A stretch of 64,000 bases of DNA from G958295935 sp965224235 (GTDB taxonomy: Bacteria; Chloroflexota; Dehalococcoidia; Lucifugimonadales; Lucifugimonadaceae): positions 744,001-808,000 of the forward strand of contig CBDCYP010000002.1 in NCBI GenBank assembly GCA_965224235.1, in the 5' to 3' direction. The first letter of the stretch is position 1, and each line of letters opens with the position of its first letter. The position numbers and the translations under genes were made by a program. Below, piece after piece: positions 43,658-54,700 of this stretch. The notes under the pieces are model-generated. The model saw only the letters and a program-made list of their open reading frames with translations. It did not search any database and was not told the origin of the DNA.

Positions 43658-46338
43658 GAACTCTCCAGGGCCGCGGAAACGCCGACACTCGCCGTCGACT
43701 GCGGCATCTCTTCTACGGTCCCGCCCTTTCTTCGACGGCCGGTCAGTCCCACCCTGTAGGCCAGCAGACCTCTCAGGACACGCCTCCACGCCCTGATGAG
43801 GTCCTTCGCCGTATCCGGATCCGATTCCTGGTTGCCGTAGCGGATTCGCTCGTAACTGCCAGAGATATAAACCGCCGTTTCCGCAATTGGCGGCACTACA
43901 AATCCCAGGTATCTGGCGTACTCGGACGGGGTGTGATTCGGTGGCTTGCCCATCCCGATCACTCTGCCCAAGTGAACCATCCTTGCGTAGGCTTTTCGCT
44001 CGGGCTCGAGTCCCCAGTGCAGCCGCGTCCAGACGGCCGCCGCCAGCAGAATGGCGCCTGCGATTGTGCCGAACGCGATGTACAACGCGGTCGGTTGCGA
44101 GAACTCGTCGCTGGATGCGGACCCCAACGGGAGGTTTTGCAGCAGTCCCAATTCCTCCAGCAGGTCATCATCAAGTTCCGCAAAGTATTCATCACCGATT
44201 TCGAAAAGACCTTCGTCGTCGATGTCGCCGCCGCCGAAGGGGAGATCGGGCACCTCAAAATCTTTAGGAGGTTCAACGCGCCCGGGTGTCACCTCTACGT
44301 CGACCCATCCGTAGTTGTCGTAGTAGACCTGCGTCCAGCCGTGGCGGTCGTTGTCGAGAATCACGAATTGGCGGGCCTGCGGAACATAGATCCCCGGCGC
44401 CCAACCGGCCACCATTCTTGTCGGCACGCCGACCGCTCTCAACATTACGGACGCAGCCGACCCGAAGTAGTGGCTGTAACCCTTGATCTCGGACGGGTCG
44501 CAGTCCGGCGAGGTCAGCGGGCACGGTTCGGCGGGGGATTCGAAGAGGAACCAGTCGACTCCGCCTTCGCCCACGTCGGGGCCTGGGATTTCAAGGGAAT
44601 AGGACTGCGATTGCAGGAACTCTTTGATCGCCTGCACTTTCTCGTGTGGGGTAACGGCGCCTGCGCTTTGCACCACGTCGTTGGCAAGAACCTGCACTCT
44701 CTCGGGCAGGCTTGTCGGAAGAAGCAGGTAGCGGTCCGTTACCCATCTTGGGTAGGCGCTATCGGTTTGCATCAGTTCTTCGTCTGTTGCCCGTGAGACG
44801 AATGTCACGACCGAGTAGGCTTCCTGTTCCAGCGCCTCGTCGGCCAACTGGACACCGGTCTGTTCCGGGGGCGTGATTCGTTCCGCTATTACGTGGGACG
44901 GCAGACCGGAGTTTTTATCTCGCAGAAGGGTTATCACCACGTCGGCGGGGGTTGCCACCTGCAGCCCGTTCATTACCTGTTGTTCGGTGAATTCCGGCTC
45001 GCCATCCGTTGCGTCCTGCGTTTCGCGGGTCTGCCGCTGCGCGGCTTGTTCGTGCAGGCTGGTCAACAGGCCCCTCGCCATGTCTCCTATGTCGGGAGGC
45101 ATGAACCGGGTGTCGGGATCGGGGCTATCCAATGGAATTGTGTAGCGCCGGGGCGTTAGGACGTCGAGATGAGAATCCCGCGAGAGGCTGAACAGGGTAC
45201 CGGCGTTGAGCACGGAGTTAGTTGGGAAGAGGGGCAGTATGGTTTGATCGATACGTTCCCTTGACAGCTCCTCGGGCGGGTTCGTCAATGGAGTGTTGGC
45301 GGTGGCGGTGAATACGTTGTGTTGCCCGGTAAGCCAGCCCTCCGGCGTATAAGTATCGTAAACCCTGGCGGGGAGCAAGGTCGGGTATCTAGATTTGAGC
45401 CACATGACCGGCTCGTCCGTCAGGTTGAGGGGGCCTCTGAACGGCAGGATCTTGCTCGGCGCGGCAAGCATGCCCTCCCCGCGGCCCCTCACTCCTGCCA
45501 GGAGTCTGGTAGCGGGGTCCCGGACCAGTTCTATGGGCGCCTTGAGCAAGTCCCACGTGTCCTTGAGTAAGGCGGACCTCGGCTCGACGAGAGGCAGCGC
45601 CGCGATCAGCAGCGCTACGACGCCCACAACGACCGCGTTGCGCGCTCCGGTCCACCGGATGGCGCCAGGGTACTTCGTGCCGTCAGCCTCCCATCTCGCT
45701 ATCCGGGTGACCGTCGTCAGGTGGGCGAACAGCACCACGCCGCCCAGCATGAAGACGAAGAAGATGTACTCGAACTGACCCTGGCGGTAGCTGAGATTGG
45801 TCAACATGCCAAGTCCGAGGAGGATCGTCGGCGCCCACGGGTTCCGCCACTTGAACGTGATCCACGAAGTCAGGTAGCCGACGATCCAGGTTGCCGTCAT
45901 GAACATGAGGGCGAAGGGCACGGTGTCCCTGTTGATTCCCCCCTCGCGTGCGTCGTGCAGCCAGGAGGCCATGCGCTGCCATGCTTCTATCGACCTGTTG
46001 ACCACGTCACCCTCGCCAACGGGTATCGAGCCCTGCCAGAAGACGACCGCGAAGCCTATGACGACGGGGGCGACTGCTTTGACCGGCCAGGCGAGCTTGC
46101 TGCGGGTGATTACGAATCCTGCGATTAGTCCCAGGAACACAGTGGGCATGATCGACGGCAGGTCGCCCCAGCGCGAGAGCTGCACCGAGTAGGCCATTGC
46201 GCCCAACATCCACGCCAACAACCCCAGCGTTACCCAATCACGCAGTTCGATGCGCCGCAACAAAGCGCCGACGTTCAGCCGGCCAACGGGTCGGGGGACC
46301 GGATCGACGCGTGGAAGCGCCCGTGCAGCGGTGCTCAA
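43654..46338 (-). CDS. Membrane transglutaminase-like (TgpA-type) protein lacking the catalytic Cys
   Basis: 894 residues: about seven N-terminal membrane helices (1-270), an extracytoplasmic region, a transglutaminase-core domain (about 560-690), one more helix (VGALYIAFGTIAGAILLAAA region) and a C-terminal cytoplasmic tail. The core reads GYSHYFGSAASVMLRAVGVPTRMVAGWAPG. The position that is Cys in active members (C-x-YFA-S) is Ser622, codon AGC. The later His (DRHGWTQVYY) and the YGWVDVEVTPG strand remain. Third gene of moxR-DUF58-TGase, overlapping both neighbours by 4 bases. Probably non-catalytic or altered. Confidence 0.85.
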   Translation of the reverse strand: MSTAARALPRVDPVPRPVGRLNVGALLRRIELRDWVTLGLLAWMLGAMAYSVQLSRWGDLPSIMPTVFLGLIAGFVITRSKLAWPVKAVAPVVIGFAVVFWQGSIPVGEGDVVNRSIEAWQRMASWLHDAREGGINRDTVPFALMFMTATWIVGYLTSWITFKWRNPWAPTILLGLGMLTNLSYRQGQFEYIFFVFMLGGVVLFAHLTTVTRIARWEADGTKYPGAIRWTGARNAVVVGVVALLIAALPLVEPRSALLKDTWDLLKAPIELVRDPATRLLAGVRGRGEGMLAAPSKILPFRGPLNLTDEPVMWLKSRYPTLLPARVYDTYTPEGWLTGQHNVFTATANTPLTNPPEELSRERIDQTILPLFPTNSVLNAGTLFSLSRDSHLDVLTPRRYTIPLDSPDPDTRFMPPDIGDMARGLLTSLHEQAAQRQTRETQDATDGEPEFTEQQVMNGLQVATPADVVITLLRDKNSGLPSHVIAERITPPEQTGVQLADEALEQEAYSVVTFVSRATDEELMQTDSAYPRWVTDRYLLLPTSLPERVQVLANDVVQSAGAVTPHEKVQAIKEFLQSQSYSLEIPGPDVGEGGVDWFLFESPAEPCPLTSPDCDPSEIKGYSHYFGSAASVMLRAVGVPTRMVAGWAPGIYVPQARQFVILDNDRHGWTQVYYDNYGWVDVEVTPGRVEPPKDFEVPDLPFGGGDIDDEGLFEIGDEYFAELDDDLLEELGLLQNLPLGSASSDEFSQPTALYIAFGTIAGAILLAAAVWTRLHWGLEPERKAYARMVHLGRVIGMGKPPNHTPSEYARYLGFVVPPIAETAVYISGSYERIRYGNQESDPDTAKDLIRAWRRVLRGLLAYRVGLTGRRRKGGTVEEMPQSTASVGVSAALESS

Positions 46339-47732
46339 AGCGCGGCCTCGGCCGAAACCGCAACGTCGTGGGCGCGCGACGGGCTTGTCATTCCGGCGCC
46401 CGCCCCGACCGGAACGGAGAGGGATCCGAGGATAGATGCGCCTTTTTGTAGCGAGAATGTTCGAATTCCGCTGTTGACAAGGTCCAGCAACGCTTCGTCG
46501 TTTGGCTCACCCCCGAACGTGGCCCTGTCTATCAAGACCACGTTGACTCGAATTCCGCGCCTCTGCAGACCTGCCAGGGCCTCTATCCACCCCCCTCTGC
46601 CTGCCGCAGTGATGACCACGAGGGATGAAGTCTGGCTCAGATCGCGGTCCATTTCGGCCAGCAGATCGATCATGGGAGTGTTGCCCTCCGGTCGGCTCGA
46701 CGCGATGTGCCGCATGATCGTTTCCATTTGAAAGTTGGACCTGTCGGGGATCATCACCAGAGTTTCGCTGCCGTGGGCGGAGTAGCCGATCGGCAGCATG
46801 GATCGTCCGTAACGGTCGACGACCGAAGCCGCAACAGTGGCCGCGTACTCGTCAGTGGACTCGGGAGACCGGCCGGCCTGTGAGTCGCCGTGTTGATCGA
46901 ACAGCACCCACACGTGGCTCGCCGAGCCTCTGTCGAACTGTTTGACCATCAACTGTTTGACCCGCGCCGTGGAGAGCCAGTGAATTCTGCTCACACTGTC
47001 GCCCGCCGTGTACTCTCGTACTGAGGAGACGTCGGTGCTGATGATGTTGGCGCGCTGCCTCCGTGTTCCGTCCCCTGTGAGGTAGATGGCGGGGGATGCG
47101 AAGTCGGGCACGCGCACCACTCGCGGGTAGACGAGAACCTTGTCCACGCCCTCGAACTCGACCTCCTGCGGAAACAGGTTGAGCGGATCGGACGCCCGCA
47201 CCACCAGCGGGCCGATTTCGTACTCGCCGCGCTGTATCAGCGTGCCCGACGCCTCAATCCGGTTGAACGGCACCATCATCCCGAGGCTTCCGATCTCCCT
47301 GATGACCATGCCCGGGATGTTCGTCTTGTCCTCCACCTCCACCCAGGCTTTGGGCGTCCTCCCGTGATTCCTTACGGTGACGGACTCTCTGAACGTGTCT
47401 CCGACTGAGAACGGTCCAAGCGGGCGTTCGACCTCTGCGGAGATCTGCCTTGCGCCGAGCTTGGCGAGCGAGTAAGTGATGATCACGAGCGCCGCCAGCA
47501 GGTAGACGAGCCGGAACGAAAGGTCGAACCCGGTTGCCATGCCGGCCAGCCAGGAGATGACCATGAGTACGACGATGCCGTACAGGACCGGATGGCGGCC
47601 GAGGGCGCGCACCACGCGGCGGCCGCCCTTGTCCTGGCTACCCGGCCGGGCGCGCGTGGCGCCCAAACGTGTGTAGGCGGAGGCGCGCTCTGCGCCCATG
47701 CGCTTGTAGGCTGAGGCGCGGTCGTATTGCAT
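46335..47732 (-). CDS. DUF58-domain membrane protein
   Basis: 465 residues from ATG 47732 (MQYDRASAYKRMGAERASAY, a short N-terminal repeat). Two membrane helices at about 50-100. The DUF58 core has RIHWLSTARVKQLMVKQFD, then a VWA-like region (HVWVLFDQHGD, VVITAAGRGGW). Such proteins pair with MoxR ATPases in envelope-related complexes. Stop and next start overlap by 4 bases, so the three genes form one operon. An upstream start at 47795 is possible. Confidence 0.88.
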   Translation of the reverse strand: MQYDRASAYKRMGAERASAYTRLGATRARPGSQDKGGRRVVRALGRHPVLYGIVVLMVISWLAGMATGFDLSFRLVYLLAALVIITYSLAKLGARQISAEVERPLGPFSVGDTFRESVTVRNHGRTPKAWVEVEDKTNIPGMVIREIGSLGMMVPFNRIEASGTLIQRGEYEIGPLVVRASDPLNLFPQEVEFEGVDKVLVYPRVVRVPDFASPAIYLTGDGTRRQRANIISTDVSSVREYTAGDSVSRIHWLSTARVKQLMVKQFDRGSASHVWVLFDQHGDSQAGRSPESTDEYAATVAASVVDRYGRSMLPIGYSAHGSETLVMIPDRSNFQMETIMRHIASSRPEGNTPMIDLLAEMDRDLSQTSSLVVITAAGRGGWIEALAGLQRRGIRVNVVLIDRATFGGEPNDEALLDLVNSGIRTFSLQKGASILGSLSVPVGAGAGMTSPSRAHDVAVSAEAAL

Positions 47733-47829
47733 GGGGTGTAGGATTACCTGATTTCGCGGTCGCCCGGCGGCCAACGGCCCGCGTGCTGCTCGCACGCGCG
47801 GAGCGGCGGAACAGGCTTCAGTGTTGGCA

Positions 47830-48792
47830 TCATGCGCGGCCGCCCGCGGCGCCCGGCACCGGCACGGAGTCGAGGACCTCGTTGACCACCGATTCCTGGC
47901 GGATGCCGCGCATGCGGGCGGAGGCGGTCAACAGAACCCGGTGGGCCATCACCGGCACGGCGATACCCTTCACGTCGTCGGGGACCACGTAGTCGCGACC
48001 CTCCAGCATGGCCATCGCCTTCGAGCCCTTCATCAGGTTGATCGACGCCCGGGGCGACACGCCTAGAGTTGCGTCGTCATGCTCGCGGGTGCCGTTGGAC
48101 AGATTGACGATGTACTGCTTCACGAGATCGTCGGCGTATACCTGGTCGGCGGCAGACTGTAGCCGCAGAATATCGGCCGGCCCGCATGCAGCGGTTAGTT
48201 CGTCTATGGGGTCCACCTGTTCGCGGCGGTCCATGATGGCGACTTCCTCTGCCGAGTCGGGGTAACCGAGGGAGACGCGCATGAAGAAACGGTCCAATTG
48301 GGCTTCGGGGAGCGGGAAGGTCCCTTCGTACTCGATCGGATTTTGGGTGGCCATAACCATGAAGGGTTCGGGCAACTGGTAGGTGATTCCGTCTACAGTG
48401 ACCTGTCGCTCGCCCATAGCTTCAAGGAGGGCCGATTGTGTCTTGGGAGTGGCCCTGTTGATCTCGTCTGCGAGGACGATCTGGGCAATAATCGGGCCTG
48501 GCCGGAACTGAAACTCCTCTTCCTTCTGGTTGAAGACAGAGGCGCCGGTAACGTCGGACGGCAGCAGGTCGGGAGTGAACTGCATCCTGCGGAAGTCACA
48601 CCCAATCGTCACCGCGATCGAGCGCGCCAGCATGGTCTTGCCCACGCCGGGCACGTCCTCGACGAGCAGGTGGCCCTTGCTCATCAGGCTGACGAGCGAA
48701 AGTTCGACCACGCTTCGCTTGCCGATTATTACTCGCCCGATGTTGTGGACGAGCGTCTCGACGAGCGTCTTTGGATCTGCGACTGTAGTCAC
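47830..48792 (-). CDS. MoxR-family AAA+ ATPase
   Basis: 320 residues from a GTG at 48792 (TTVADPKTLVETLVHNIG), with AGGAAG 10 bases before it. Walker A is VEDVPGVGKTMLA, Walker B IVLADEINRA, sensor 1 VMATQNPIEYEGTFPLPEAQ. A chaperone-type ATPase thought to assemble or activate the DUF58 partner. First gene of the operon moxR-DUF58-transglutaminase-ogt. Codons upstream of 48792 are not family-like. Confidence 0.93.
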   Translation of the reverse strand: MTTVADPKTLVETLVHNIGRVIIGKRSVVELSLVSLMSKGHLLVEDVPGVGKTMLARSIAVTIGCDFRRMQFTPDLLPSDVTGASVFNQKEEEFQFRPGPIIAQIVLADEINRATPKTQSALLEAMGERQVTVDGITYQLPEPFMVMATQNPIEYEGTFPLPEAQLDRFFMRVSLGYPDSAEEVAIMDRREQVDPIDELTAACGPADILRLQSAADQVYADDLVKQYIVNLSNGTREHDDATLGVSPRASINLMKGSKAMAMLEGRDYVVPDDVKGIAVPVMAHRVLLTASARMRGIRQESVVNEVLDSVPVPGAAGGRA

Positions 48793-48981
48793 GTTTTCTT
48801 CCTGTGCGATTTTGCTTTTGTGAGAGGTTGGGAGAGATTGTAGCCGAGTTATGTCGCCACGACGCGAACGGGGGAGGGCCTGACGGAACTTTACTACTAA
48901 CTTTGGAGGGCGTTCGATCAATGAATCCCTGTCTGCAGTCTCGTCGCCGGGGCGAATGCCGTTACTTGCTTGTCCCAAAGC

Positions 48982-50180
48982 TCACGTTTTCGAGATGGCG
49001 TTACCTGGGGGTTCTGTCGCCCGTGCTCTCGGCAGGAGGCTGGCCACGACAGCAAGGGCGATACCGAGAATCGGGATGAACCAGAAGATTGCGTTGGAAC
49101 CCCAGATGTCGATGAACGTCCCCCAAATAATTTGGCCGATTGTTCCGCCCAACAGGCTTCCGACGAACATGACACCGAGCGCGATCTTCGCGAAGTGCCG
49201 CGTGGGCGGCAGCTCTGCCATGAGCGCCCAGGGCAGGCAGACAAGACCACCCGTGACGAGCCCAAACGCCAAGACCCCCAAGATCGGTGCGTGAAGGGTG
49301 TCAAGGGCCCAGAGAACTCCCGACGCAGGCAGCAAACAGGATCGCTGCGATGAGGAGAGCCTTCGTCCGGGTTAGAAATCGGAGGCAATGCCCCAGAGCA
49401 GAGCGCCGAGCCCGGTGGAGATGCGCATGCCCTGGAGTTGCGACGCAACATTGTCAAATCTCGCGAACGACGGGACCGTGAGATTTGAGAAATTGGAGAT
49501 CACAATGGCCGCCGTTAGCGTGGTTATGGATGCGACGAAGAACGCGGCTGTCACCCAGACGATTGCGCTGTGGACGCCAGGTACAGCCAGCGTATCCCGG
49601 AGAGTCTGACCTGAATCATAAGAACCCGCAAACACGCGCGGCAGCAAACGGAAATGGACTGCCGCGCCTGCCAATGCCAAAGCTACGCCGATCCACATCA
49701 CTGGCGTGTTTATGTAGAACAACTGAATGACGTTTGTCAAGTTGAGGGGCGCCGTGAAGACAATGCCCAGCGCCCCGATCAGCGTGCCCCTTTACCGCGT
49801 GGCCCCCTCCCTGCGATGGCGTAGAACACCAGCGAGCCCACCGCCGAACTTCCGACTCCGGCAACAAACATTCCGAATACGGCCACCGCCAAGAGGTTTG
49901 AGAGAAAGACGATTGTGAGACCGAGGACAGCGACTACGGCGTCGGCTGCCATCATGGTGTGTGGAGGCCGTCGGTCGACCCAGATGGCCGCGGCAACGAC
50001 CGCCAGTCCTCCTATAGTGCCCGCCACCACGTATGGCCTGCCTGCAGGCACCCCGTATCGAGCGAATCGCTCAGCCGCAAAGCTGCCCCACCCGACGATT
50101 TTCAGGAGCGCCGCCGCCGACACAAGCACGATGCCGAGCTTCAGGTCGGCATGCAAGCCACGCAATGACATAACGCCCAT
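48982..50180 (-). pseudogene. Major facilitator-type transporter, multiply frameshifted
   Basis: Three overlapping frames together make one multi-pass protein. N-terminal: LGIVLVSAAALLKIVGWGSF, a WVDRR loop, SAVGSLVFYAIAG. Middle: LTNVIQLFYINTPVMWIG through LGALLWGIASDF. C-terminal: GVLWALDTLHAPILGVLAFG to ALAVVASLLP. Shifts lie near 49780 and 49350. At least two indels make function unlikely unless they are assembly errors. Confidence 0.65.
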
Positions 50181-50460
50181 TATGGGCGGTTGCGGTCATT
50201 GGACGGTGGGTTTGATCGTACCGTACTGTGGACTTTCGAGTTGAACGTAACGTAAGGTTGCGGGCTCGCCGTGATAGTGGAATCCGGGGCTGAGTGAACG
50301 GTCGAGATACGAGCAAGCACATGTCTCTCGTGCGACAGGGCGCTACCTTTTCGACGACTCTCCAGGATTCCACCTTCTGTCTTCCGCCCCCACTTCACGC
50401 GCCGTGCGTTGCGGGAGACAATAGGCCTGTCGCAGCCGCCAGCAGCCGGGAGCCCTTACG

Positions 50461-51540
50461 ATGCGCAGCAAAGCAGTCATCCTTCACGAACAAGGAAAGC
50501 CACCGTCACTTGAAGAGGTCGAGGTCCTGCGCCCGGAGGCCGGCGAGGTCATGGTCCGGGTGGCGGCAACCGGGGTGTGCCACAGCGACTACAACCTGGT
50601 CGACGGCTTCAGGTTCATCGAGAACCTGCCCATGGTAATGGGTCATGAAGCCTCGGGCGTGGTCGAGGAGGTCGGCCCAGGGGTTCATGCTCTTGGGCCG
50701 GGGGACCCCGTAGTGTTCAGCATCCGTCCCTCATGCGGGGTCTGCGAGTACTGCTCGAATGGGAAGTTCAACCTTTGCACTAGCGATACGTCCGGGACGC
50801 CTGAGAGTGCATCCCGTATCCGAAGGCACGGTGAGCCTGTTTACCATGGCAGCGCCACCTTTTCGCAATACACCGTGGTGCCGGAGAACACGCTCGTAAA
50901 GGTCCAGAGTGACATCCCGATCGACAAGTTGAGCCTTTTGGGCTGTGCCGTCGTCACGGGCGTCGGGGCTGTGGTGAATCGCGCCAGGGTCGAGCCGGGA
51001 TCTCGAGTTGCGATATGGGGCTGCGGGGGTGTTGGGCTCAATGTAGTACAGGGCTGCGTTATCGCCGGGGCATCCCAGATAATCGCGGTGGATGTTGCCT
51101 CCAACAAACTGGACTACGCCCGCCGGTTCGGCGCAACCGACGCGGTCAACGCAGCGGAAGAGGATGCGGCGGCGCGGGTAACCCAACTGACCGATGGAGG
51201 AGCGGACTACGCTTTCGAGGCTATAGGCAACCCGAAGACAGTGCTGCAGGCGTTCGAATCGCTCAGACCCGGCGGAACGTGTGTCACTATGGGCGCTCCG
51301 CCTGAAGAAGGAGTGGTAGAGGTTCCGATGCGGCCCTTGTTCATGGACCGCACGCTCATGGGGTGTAGCGCCGGGTCGGCAAGTCCCCGCGTCGACTTCC
51401 AGTGGCTGATCGAACTCTACCGCGGCGGTAGGCTGAAACTGGACGAGTTGGTCACCCGGCGGAGACCCCTCGACGAGGTCAACGAGGCGTTCGAAGACCT
51501 CGCAGCAGGCAGAGTAGCCCGCACGGTGCTCATACCCTGA
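50461..51540 (+). CDS. Zinc-dependent alcohol dehydrogenase, class III-like MDR
   Basis: 359 residues. Catalytic zinc ligands lie in TGVCHSDYN and MGHEASG; the structural-zinc cluster is CGVCEYCSNGKFNLC. The Rossmann motif is IWGCGGVGLNVVQG, and an Asp in AVDVASNKL suggests NAD(H). Closest in pattern to aryl-alcohol or mycothiol-dependent formaldehyde dehydrogenases; substrate unknown. Stands alone, between a broken transporter and the GLUG protein. Confidence 0.92.
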   Translation: MRSKAVILHEQGKPPSLEEVEVLRPEAGEVMVRVAATGVCHSDYNLVDGFRFIENLPMVMGHEASGVVEEVGPGVHALGPGDPVVFSIRPSCGVCEYCSNGKFNLCTSDTSGTPESASRIRRHGEPVYHGSATFSQYTVVPENTLVKVQSDIPIDKLSLLGCAVVTGVGAVVNRARVEPGSRVAIWGCGGVGLNVVQGCVIAGASQIIAVDVASNKLDYARRFGATDAVNAAEEDAAARVTQLTDGGADYAFEAIGNPKTVLQAFESLRPGGTCVTMGAPPEEGVVEVPMRPLFMDRTLMGCSAGSASPRVDFQWLIELYRGGRLKLDELVTRRRPLDEVNEAFEDLAAGRVARTVLIP

Positions 51541-51794
51541 CCTGCGGGCTGATTACGAGTGAACTCCAGCTCATCCAGTGTGGTGGCCCGGAGCGTACCA
51601 TACTGCGAACTTTTCGCTGGGATGTCTGATATAAAGAGTTGGCCGGGCGACCATGGATAAGCCGCCGCGAACCTCCATTCCATCGTGGGCCGCCACGCCA
51701 TCCCACCTGTATTCATGCGGGCGCCTTGCGCTTCCTTAAGTGATGGCGTGAGCATAAATTGGGACCGAGCCGGGGTGGGTCTATTGATGCGGCT

Positions 51795-54700
51795 ATGAAA
51801 TCCATAGGCACAGTTTTTACGCTCTTCGCTGCCGTACTGGCGTTCCTGTCGATAGTCGGTCGGCCGGTCAGCGCACAGGCAACGGCGGTCGATTACGACA
51901 TCGACAATGATGGCCTGATCGAAGTCTCCAATCTAGAGCAGCTTGAAGCGATACGGCACGACCTTGATGGCAATGGCGAGCCAGATAGAAACGCCGATGC
52001 CGAAAGGTTCATCGCGGTGTTTCCTGGAGCGCTTTACGGCAGAGTGAGTTGTCCATCGGTGGGGTGCGTTGGATACGAGCTCACCCGAGACCTGGATTTC
52101 GAAGATGCCGGAAGCTATGCGTCCGGAGCGGTCGACAGAGGTTGGAGCGAAGCTGAGGGCGGAGAGGGCTGGACGCCAGTGGGCACAGGTGGCTCCACCA
52201 TCCTATTTAGTCACCTGGGGTTCGAGGGCAGGTTTGAAGGCAATTCACTTACTATCGCCAACCTTTACATTGACAGCCAAGCACATTTGGGCCACGGCAT
52301 CGGCCTGTTCGGCAATGTCGGCAGGACGGGCCGTGTCGAGCGGGTTGATCTAGTTGACGTTTCGATTGATGGCGGAGGAATGCTCAGGATTGGTGGCCTG
52401 GCGGGTATAAACGCGGGAGTGATCAGATCGACCCGCGTCACTGGCTGGGTGTACGGGAGGGAGTACGTCGGCGGGCTTGTCGGCGCCAACTCCGGCCGGA
52501 TCATCGACAGCCACTCCACGGCGCAGGTGTTGGATAGTTACTTGGTAGGCGGGCTGGTCGGTCAGAACGACGGGACCATCCTCTCAAGCTACGCCACCGG
52601 AAACGTGTCGGCATCATACGGTGAGGCAGGCGGACTGGTCGCGTGGAACAGGGGGAGAATTGGCGGAAGCTACGCCACGGGGAGCGTTTCCGGGAGAGAC
52701 GCGGTGGGCGGACTGGTTGGATTCAACGATGGTGGGACAGTGGGCGCGACCTATGCCACCGGCGCGGTGTCGGGACGCTACAGCGCAGCGATCGGCGGAC
52801 TGGTTGGGTGGAACTCCGGCAGGATCGTCGCTAGCTACTCGACGGGGCTGATATCCGGGGACAGCTACCTGGGTGGACTGGTTGGAGGCAACGAGCGAAC
52901 AGGCAGCGTCAGGCACAGTTACTGGGACACTGAGACCTCGGGACTTGCTCGCGGCGTGGGGGTCGGATTCAGTTCCCGGGCGCAGGGCATGTTGACGGTC
53001 CAGCTACAGGCTCGGACGGGTTATGTAGACGACTTTAGAAACTGGAACATCGACGCCGATGATCTGGATGGGGACGGCGACGAGACCACCGGCGCCGACG
53101 ATCCCTGGGACTTCGGTACGGCCGAGCAGTATCCGGCCCTCAAGGCCGACATCGACGGAGACGGGGCTGCGACCTTCGGAGAGTTCGGCAGCCAGCCCCG
53201 CGGGAGAACCGCCAGCGTACTGTCCCCGCCGGTAACGCCGGCGCCACCATTCGCGTATGCTGAAAGACGTGATTACGATATCGACGATGACGGTCTCATT
53301 GAACTCTCACACCTTGAGCAGCTGGATGCGGTTCGATACGACCTCAACGGGAACGGACATTTGGACAACTCCGCCGACACGCAGAGTTATCTACGGGCCT
53401 TCCCGGAGCCTCTTTCTTCGATGGGATGTCCGGCCCAGTGCAGGGGTTACGAGCTAGCCCGCGATCTGGACTTCGATGACGCAGAAAGTCGCGCTTCCGG
53501 CTTGGTCGATCAGGGTTGGAGCAGAGCCGAGGGCGGTGAGGGCTGGCAGCCTATAGGCGTATTCACGGATGCCTATACGATTCCTTTCGACGCCGAATTC
53601 GAGGGCAACGGACACACCATTACCGGCCTGTTTATCACGGCAGAAACGCGCGATACCGGACGCGTATGGCGCAACGTCCTTGGCCTCTTTGGCACTACTG
53701 GTCCGCTGAGTGACATCCGCCGCGTTGGCCTCGTATCCGTCAACGTTGCCGGTAGAGACATAGTCGGCGGACTCGCAGGGAAGAACCGTGGCAGAATATC
53801 AAGGAGTTTCACGACAGGCTCGGTCTCTGGAAACGGGAGGGTGAGTGGAGGGCTGGTTGGGGAGAACGAAGGTGTAATCGCCCTCAGTCACTCGGCAGCC
53901 AGCGTGTCCGGCAGTTGGGCAGTAGTGGGCGGGCTGGTGGGGGACAACCGCGGCAGGGTCACCGCCAGCTTCACAACTGGAACAGCATCGGGGCGGACGA
54001 AAGTCGGCGGGCTGGCCGGAAGGAATGGTTTGGATGCCAGGATCACTGCCAGTTACTCAATGGGCGCCGTGTACGGAGACGAGATGGTTGGCGGTTTGGC
54101 CGGGCGTAGCGTCGGCATAATAACCTCCAGTTACTCCGTTGCCGACGTGATCGGGACCAGCATTGTCGGGGGTCTGGTTGGAGAAATGGATGGTGGAGAG
54201 ACCCTCGCCAGCTACTCGAGGGCCAGGGTGTCAGGCAGGAAGACGGTAGGCGGCCTGACCGGGGTGACGAACGATGTGACCGCCATCACCGCAAGCTACT
54301 GGGATGCTGAAGCATCCGGCCAACCAGCAAGTGTGGGGGACGGGCCATCCGAGGGTGTGAATGGCATGTCCACCTCTGAACTCCAGGCGCCGGCCGGCTA
54401 TTCAGGAATCTACACAGCCTGGAACATGTACCTTGATTCTGAAGCGGCGCAGACGGCCGGAACGGACGACCTCTGGGACTTCGGGACCGGCAGCGATTAC
54501 CCTGTCCTGAGGGCAGATCTCGACGGAGACGGTGTAGCAACCTGGAAGGAGTTCGGGAGTCAGACCCGGCAGAGATCATCGACGCCGGTGCAGGACGCCG
54601 GGACGCACGACTATGACATTGACGACGATGGACTGATCGAGATCTCTAACCTGGAGCAGATCAATGCAATCGGTTACGACCTCGACGGCGACGGACGGGC

